Assembly: GCA_947259675.1 (NCBI GenBank)
Contig: CAMYNE010000100.1
Span: 1-10,690 of the forward strand
Reading direction: 5' to 3'
Length of the DNA: 10,690 nucleotides
From: an uncultured Pirellulaceae bacterium
GTDB taxonomy: Bacteria > Planctomycetota > Planctomycetia > Pirellulales > Pirellulaceae
The notes under the pieces are model-generated. The model was not told the origin of the DNA, did no database searches, and saw only the letters and a program-made list of their open reading frames with translations. This document shows, piece by piece, positions 6,813 through 10,690 of the stretch. Every line of letters starts with the position of its first letter. The first letter of the stretch is position 1. Position numbers and translations under genes: made by a program.

Positions 6813-7454
6813 TTGAACAGGACAGGTTCATTGTTAAGTATTGAAAATCCAACGCATCCTGCAAGTCGATCTGTTTTCGTTTTAGAGGCCGACGAAAAGG
6901 CTCCTATTCGAGACAAGATCAATCGAACGCAACCGATCAACCTGCAGGACTTTGAAAACACCGAATTTGACCGAGGAGCGAGTCGCGTCAAGGAACTGAT
7001 TTGGCTGGTGGTGAAGTCTTTCTTCTTTCAATTTCATTTCCCGATGCCATCAGGGCTCAGACGGTTTTTGTTACGCCTATTTGGAGCCAGGATTGGGGTC
7101 GGTGTGATCATTCGTTCGGGCGTCAACGTGACTTATCCCTGGCGACTGAAAATTGGCGACTATAGTTGGATTGGTGAAGACGTGTACATTTTGAGTTTGG
7201 CTCCCGTTAATATTGGCAGCCACACTTGCATCTCTCAGCGTGCTTTCCTTTGTACCGGTTCGCACGACTTTACGAAATCAACATTTGATCTCGTCACACG
7301 TCCGATCACGATCAACAGTCAAAGCTGGATTGCCGCCAATGCCTTCATTGGTCCTGGTGTGGAAGTACCTGCCAGAACGATGGTCGGCGCTGGCCAAATC
7401 GTATCCTCAAAAACTTTTCGTGACTCTCACGCTGTCTCAGTACCCGCGATCTAA
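6813..7454 (+). CDS. WcaF-like acyltransferase, left-handed beta-helix (hexapeptide) family
   Basis: The core from about residue 45 follows the pattern of putative colanic acid biosynthesis acetyltransferase WcaF: FDRGASR (52-58), a hydrophobic helix, LRLFGARIG (87-95), PWRLKIGDYSWIGEDV (99-114), PVNIGSHTCIS (131-141) and CTGSHD (147-152) with the likely catalytic H151. IGPGVEV (179-185) and VGAGQIV (191-197) then continue the beta-helix coils. Members transfer acetyl or similar groups from acyl-CoA to a sugar, here probably modifying the exopolysaccharide. Two oddities: the first 45 residues are not part of the family core, and the tail ends at VPAI without the usual 'GNPA/GVPAK' extension of 10-20 residues. 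Starts are weak: TTG 6813 is first after a stop at 6807-6809, and TTG 6831 is an alternative. Exosortase 2 begins 15 bp later, suggesting translational coupling. Confidence 0.85.
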   Translation: MNRTGSLLSIENPTHPASRSVFVLEADEKAPIRDKINRTQPINLQDFENTEFDRGASRVKELIWLVVKSFFFQFHFPMPSGLRRFLLRLFGARIGVGVIIRSGVNVTYPWRLKIGDYSWIGEDVYILSLAPVNIGSHTCISQRAFLCTGSHDFTKSTFDLVTRPITINSQSWIAANAFIGPGVEVPARTMVGAGQIVSSKTFRDSHAVSVPAI

Positions 7455-7469
7455 CACCTATCCGAAACT

Positions 7470-9155
7470 GTGTTACACGAAAAACTGCGTTCATCGAAGT
7501 TGTTGCTCCTGATTGCTTTTCTTGCGCACATTCCGATTGCGCTTGAATACACGGTTCGAATGTGGCAAACCGGTCATTACCAGTATTTTCCGCTGATCGT
7601 TATGGTGGTCGGTTGGCTCTGGTATCAGATGAGCGATGAGTTGCTAGGTGTTGCTGAAAAGCCAGTCTCCAATATTATCGCGATCTCGATTCTTGGCGTT
7701 TTGGCGCTGGTTACGGTTGCTACGGTTTTCAATTCGAGCTTCATTGGTGCCATCTCAATGGTGGCTCTGTTTTCGCTAACACTCTACACGTATTACGGGC
7801 TGCCAGGATTGATCAAAGCCCTGCCACTGGTGTTTGTCTCTCTATTCGCCCTGCCGTTACCAGCGAAACTGGATTCGCGATTGATATTCGAATTGCAGTT
7901 TATCGCCAGCAAGTTGGCGAGTTGGATACTCGACGCGTTGCAACAGATTCACTTCCGTGAAGGGGTTGTTTTGAAAACCGAAACGCACGGGTTTTTGACC
8001 GAAGAAGCCTGCAGTGGTATTCGTTCGTTGTTTTCGTCTTTGGCTGGCATTGCGATTTACGGAGTAACGATGAACTATCCCTGGTGGCGTCACACTTTTA
8101 ACCTCGTTCAATGCCTATTCTGGGTTGTGGTTGGCAATGCGTTTAGAGTGGCAATCGTGGTCTACGTTTCCGAAAACTATTCGGATCGGATTGCCAGTGG
8201 CCGACCGCACGACATTTTGGGGCTGGTCGTCTTCCTGTTTATTTTCTTGTTATCGGTAAGTACTGATCGGCTATTTGGTGCATTTGTTCGCGAGGCGTCT
8301 GAGGAAGTTGAGCTGGACGAAACGAAATACGTCGAATCTGGGATCGAACCGGTCGGCCAAGTAGAATATGCGTCCGACGTCAGATCAACATCCATGAGAA
8401 CGTTATGTCCGGCATGGGTCAGCTGGGTTGTGCTGCCGATTTGCCTGAGCGTATTTGTGTTTGGAGCGAGACTGACTTATTCGAAGACTTATCTGAACCA
8501 GGGTCTTGGCGCCTATGTCTATGACAGGCTGTCTTTCCCATCAGAAACGGACTTGCCGAAAAAAATTGGCAACTGGATCCAGGTTTCATTCGAACATACC
8601 AACCGCGGCAAAGAAAAACTGCAGGCCGAAGATTCGTTCATTTGGACGTACGAATACCAAGGCTTGATCGCAGTTGTTTCGATGGATTGCCCGTGGGACG
8701 AATGGCACGATCTTTCCTACTGCTATTCGGGGTTGGGGTGGAACACGCAATCGAGCCATTTTTTTGAGGATGGCGACCGGTTCGAAGTTGGAGCAAGCGA
8801 ATTTGAAAACGAACAGTTCAGTCAATTGGGGATGAATAAAAACGGTGGGGAATCCGGCGTGGTTTTGTTTTCGGCGGTGGACGCGACCGGCAAGTTGGTA
8901 ACGCCACAGTTTTCTTCCGGTCTATTTTCAGTCAAATCGGTTTGGCAACAATTCCTCTCGAACCTGTCATCTGGTTTGGGGTTGCCGGGAGATCAGGAAG
9001 CGGGCTTAAAAGGTTACAAGTTTCCATTGTCCACGATTCAGGTTTTTTGCACGCCAGAAACTGAAATCACAACTGAACAGTTGAGTGAGCTAAGGCGACT
9101 ATTTGTTGATTCAAGAAAACTGCTAATTGAAACGGAGCGATTTCAACAAAAATGA
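7470..9155 (+). CDS. Exosortase fused to an EpsI-like C-terminal domain (copy 2; exosortase U-like)
   Basis: This 561-residue paralogue of the protein at 3327-5003 is colinear with it over the whole length. Shared blocks include HYQYFPL (36-42), NSSFIG (88-93), LPLPAKLD (128-135), LTEEACSGIRSLFS (176-189), WWRH (205-208) and VVGNAFR (220-226). Catalytic C181, R226 and H247 are intact. The soluble domain keeps EDSFIW, DCPW (406-409) and HDLSYCYSGLGW (413-424), plus a VVLFSAVDATGK segment matching IVLFCGLDQTGK of copy 1. The linker between the membrane core and the soluble domain (about 275-310) is acidic here, whereas in copy 1 it is basic. The proposed start is GTG at 7470, just after the acyltransferase and without a visible Shine-Dalgarno. 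It aligns with the TTG start of copy 1, with the first membrane helix directly after it. Confidence 0.88.
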   Translation: MLHEKLRSSKLLLLIAFLAHIPIALEYTVRMWQTGHYQYFPLIVMVVGWLWYQMSDELLGVAEKPVSNIIAISILGVLALVTVATVFNSSFIGAISMVALFSLTLYTYYGLPGLIKALPLVFVSLFALPLPAKLDSRLIFELQFIASKLASWILDALQQIHFREGVVLKTETHGFLTEEACSGIRSLFSSLAGIAIYGVTMNYPWWRHTFNLVQCLFWVVVGNAFRVAIVVYVSENYSDRIASGRPHDILGLVVFLFIFLLSVSTDRLFGAFVREASEEVELDETKYVESGIEPVGQVEYASDVRSTSMRTLCPAWVSWVVLPICLSVFVFGARLTYSKTYLNQGLGAYVYDRLSFPSETDLPKKIGNWIQVSFEHTNRGKEKLQAEDSFIWTYEYQGLIAVVSMDCPWDEWHDLSYCYSGLGWNTQSSHFFEDGDRFEVGASEFENEQFSQLGMNKNGGESGVVLFSAVDATGKLVTPQFSSGLFSVKSVWQQFLSNLSSGLGLPGDQEAGLKGYKFPLSTIQVFCTPETEITTEQLSELRRLFVDSRKLLIETERFQQK

Positions 9156-9200
9156 ATTGGAAGTTGAGCCAAAAGTAGCCTGACGTGCAACAGGATTCCA

Positions 9201-9286
9201 GTCATCCTGAAGGAGCCCAGGCGACTGAAGGGTCTCTCTTGCTATTACGCAAGATTCTTCGGTCGCTGACGCTCTCTCAGAATGAC
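9201..9286. repeat. 86-bp palindromic intergenic repeat ('GTCATyCTGA' type)
   Basis: The arms start gtcatcctgaaggagc (9201) and, read from the other strand at 9286, gtcattctgagagagc. They stay largely complementary through gcgactgaag/cttcggtcgc down to an inner cttgc/gcaag stem (9238-9242/9249-9253) with loop tattac. The sequence belongs to a type of dispersed palindrome recalled from planctomycete and many environmental genomes. It lies between exosortase 2 and the second TPR gene and could stop or attenuate transcription or stabilise the upstream mRNA end. No T-run follows. The rest of the gap (9287-9423) shows no gene and no promoter I can assign. Confidence 0.8.
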
Positions 9287-9423
9287 TAATGCCGTCTCTT
9301 CCAATGAATTTCAGAGTTCATTCTTAACGTTTTGCCGCGAAGCGGAACGCGCGGGGTCCCATGACTTTTTCGCAAGACCGTCAGAATGTTTACCCATCCA
9401 TCCGGATCAGAATCTAAAGAAAC

Positions 9424-10690
9424 ATGTTGCGACTTTTTGAATTTATAGCCAGCCAATTCATTGCATTTTCGAGCAATATTTCGGATCTGATCGAAATTTT
9501 TATTCGCCTGCCGCGCACGTTGTTGGGCGGTCAAAGCGAGTCGAGTTTCGTAGGTCGAATTCTGTTGCTCTTGGTGCAGGTCATCTGGTTTCCGATTTAT
9601 GCCATCGGTTGGTTGATGCTTGTGCCTCTGCGATTACTCACCGATTTCTCGGTCGAGCGGCGTCACGATTTCATGTGCGGCTTGCCAGCGATATTTGTTT
9701 TTGGATTCATTGCATTCGTTTTGATCTACGTCAATGTGCAGGCGGACAACATTGAACGCGAATACCGTTCGAAGGGCCAGGAGTTGATGTTGGCTAAAAA
9801 CTACGATGCGGCAAAAACCTACTACGGCCGAATTATCTCGGACAAGTCGAGCCAACGAGAGTCGTTCGATATCTTTAACTGGGCCATCATTCTGGGACGT
9901 ACCGGCGAACCCCTTCGAGCGATGGCGATTTTGGACAAGTTGGCGCCGTTCGAAAAGGTGGGTTATCATCTGGCTCACCGGATGAAGGCGATCAACATTG
10001 CCCAATCATTACAACAGTCCAAAGATCCACTCGTCCTTCGCAAGCTGCGTTGGCACCTCGAACACAGTCGCGAATCTGTGTATGCGATAAATCGAGCCTG
10101 GTCCATTTATTACCTGGCAGTGGATCAACCAGAAAAAGCCCTGCCGTACCTGGAAGAAGCGGCTTCAGAAAATCCGACCGACTTGATCGATATCGCCCGC
10201 ATCCACGGTCAGCTCGGCAACCAAGCGGCTCAGCTGCGGACCATCGCGACGGCGGAAGCCAGGTTTCGAGAAATGGTTGAGAATGATCCGCTCGATTCAC
10301 GAAATCGGATTATTCTTGCCAACGCGCTGGTTCAACTCAAAAAGATCGACGAGGCCGAACAAGTCTTGCAGGTCGGAATCGGTTTGCAAGCCGATCCAAT
10401 TATCTTGCGTTCCGCGGCCGATTTTTATGTCATGCGCCACGATTTGGCGCGAAAAAACAACGCCAGTTTCACCGAACAGTTTGAATTTCTACGTCAAGCA
10501 ATGGCCCTCGATGTGAACTATCCCGTCATTTATGAACGGTTGCTCAAATTTTATAACGACGATCTGGACGCAGAAGAGCTCGCCGAAATCAAAGCAGCCG
10601 TCATGAAATCGGTTACCAGTGACGAACCATCCGCATTGGCTCATTTTACGCTCAGCAACGTGCTGTGGATGGAAGGCGATTCGGAGCAAG
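9424..10690 (+). CDS. Membrane-anchored TPR protein (copy 2), 3' end beyond the window
   Basis: The frame is open from the ATG at 9424 to the right edge, giving 422 residues without a stop. An in-frame stop at 9415-9417 makes 9424 the first possible start. It has the same plan as the protein at 5059-6687: the start segment SSNISDLIEIFIRLPR, two membrane helices (about 46-70 and 84-105), then TPR helices. Matching landmarks include RWHLEHS (209-215; KWHLENS in copy 1), QPEKAL (235-240), FYVMRHDL (334-341; FYVMWHDL), NYPVIYERL (365-373; NYAPIYERL) and SALAHFTLSNVLWMEGD (403-419). About 120 further residues are expected by comparison. It follows exosortase 2 as copy 1 follows exosortase 1, but with a 268-bp gap containing a palindrome. 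The function is inferred as a partner or scaffold of the exosortase system. Confidence 0.85.
   Translation, partial: MLRLFEFIASQFIAFSSNISDLIEIFIRLPRTLLGGQSESSFVGRILLLLVQVIWFPIYAIGWLMLVPLRLLTDFSVERRHDFMCGLPAIFVFGFIAFVLIYVNVQADNIEREYRSKGQELMLAKNYDAAKTYYGRIISDKSSQRESFDIFNWAIILGRTGEPLRAMAILDKLAPFEKVGYHLAHRMKAINIAQSLQQSKDPLVLRKLRWHLEHSRESVYAINRAWSIYYLAVDQPEKALPYLEEAASENPTDLIDIARIHGQLGNQAAQLRTIATAEARFREMVENDPLDSRNRIILANALVQLKKIDEAEQVLQVGIGLQADPIILRSAADFYVMRHDLARKNNASFTEQFEFLRQAMALDVNYPVIYERLLKFYNDDLDAEELAEIKAAVMKSVTSDEPSALAHFTLSNVLWMEGDSEQ

Noticed and set aside
9286..9534. Minus-strand 82-residue open frame overlapping the start of the second TPR gene
   Set aside because: It covers the palindrome edge and the conserved membrane part of the TPR gene in antisense, and it has no family resemblance.

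Overview
The window looks like a planctomycete (Rhodopirellula/Blastopirellula-type) exopolysaccharide and protein-sorting locus. The evidence is two fused exosortase/EpsI-like proteins, a PEP-CTERM protein with the 'PEPTS - hydrophobic segment - RRR' tail, dispersed palindromic intergenic repeats, mostly absent Shine-Dalgarno signals and several TTG/GTG starts. This assignment comes from recognising the protein families; no search was run.

Layout. Positions 1-57 may hold the last codons of an upstream gene. Positions 138-275 are a 138-bp MITE-like palindromic element with 13-bp terminal inverted repeats and a TTAA duplication, abutting the stop codon of a minus-strand, 5'-truncated CysB-like LysR regulator (276-~650). 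That fragment runs head-to-head into the 5'-truncated C-terminal part of a GT4 glycosyltransferase (~654-1001, plus strand). Both genes are missing their 5' parts at one junction near 648-660, so this is either a real deletion/insertion breakpoint or a chimeric assembly join.

From 1026 every recognised gene is on the plus strand: an intact GT4 glycosyltransferase (1026-2207), an intergenic stretch with a GC-rich palindrome (2268-2330), a secreted PEP-CTERM protein (2585-3262), exosortase 1 (3327-5003), a membrane-anchored TPR protein (5059-6687), a WcaF-like acyltransferase (6813-7454), exosortase 2 (7470-9155), an 86-bp palindromic repeat (9201-9286), and a second membrane-anchored TPR protein running off the right edge (9424-10690).

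How the parts may work together. Glycosyltransferases and the acyltransferase would build and decorate a surface polysaccharide. The PEP-CTERM protein would be exported by Sec and processed at its C-terminal PEP signal by an exosortase. The TPR proteins may be envelope partners of the exosortases. The most notable feature is that exosortase plus TPR occurs twice as a paralogous cassette, with the acyltransferase between the copies and only one PEP-CTERM substrate visible.
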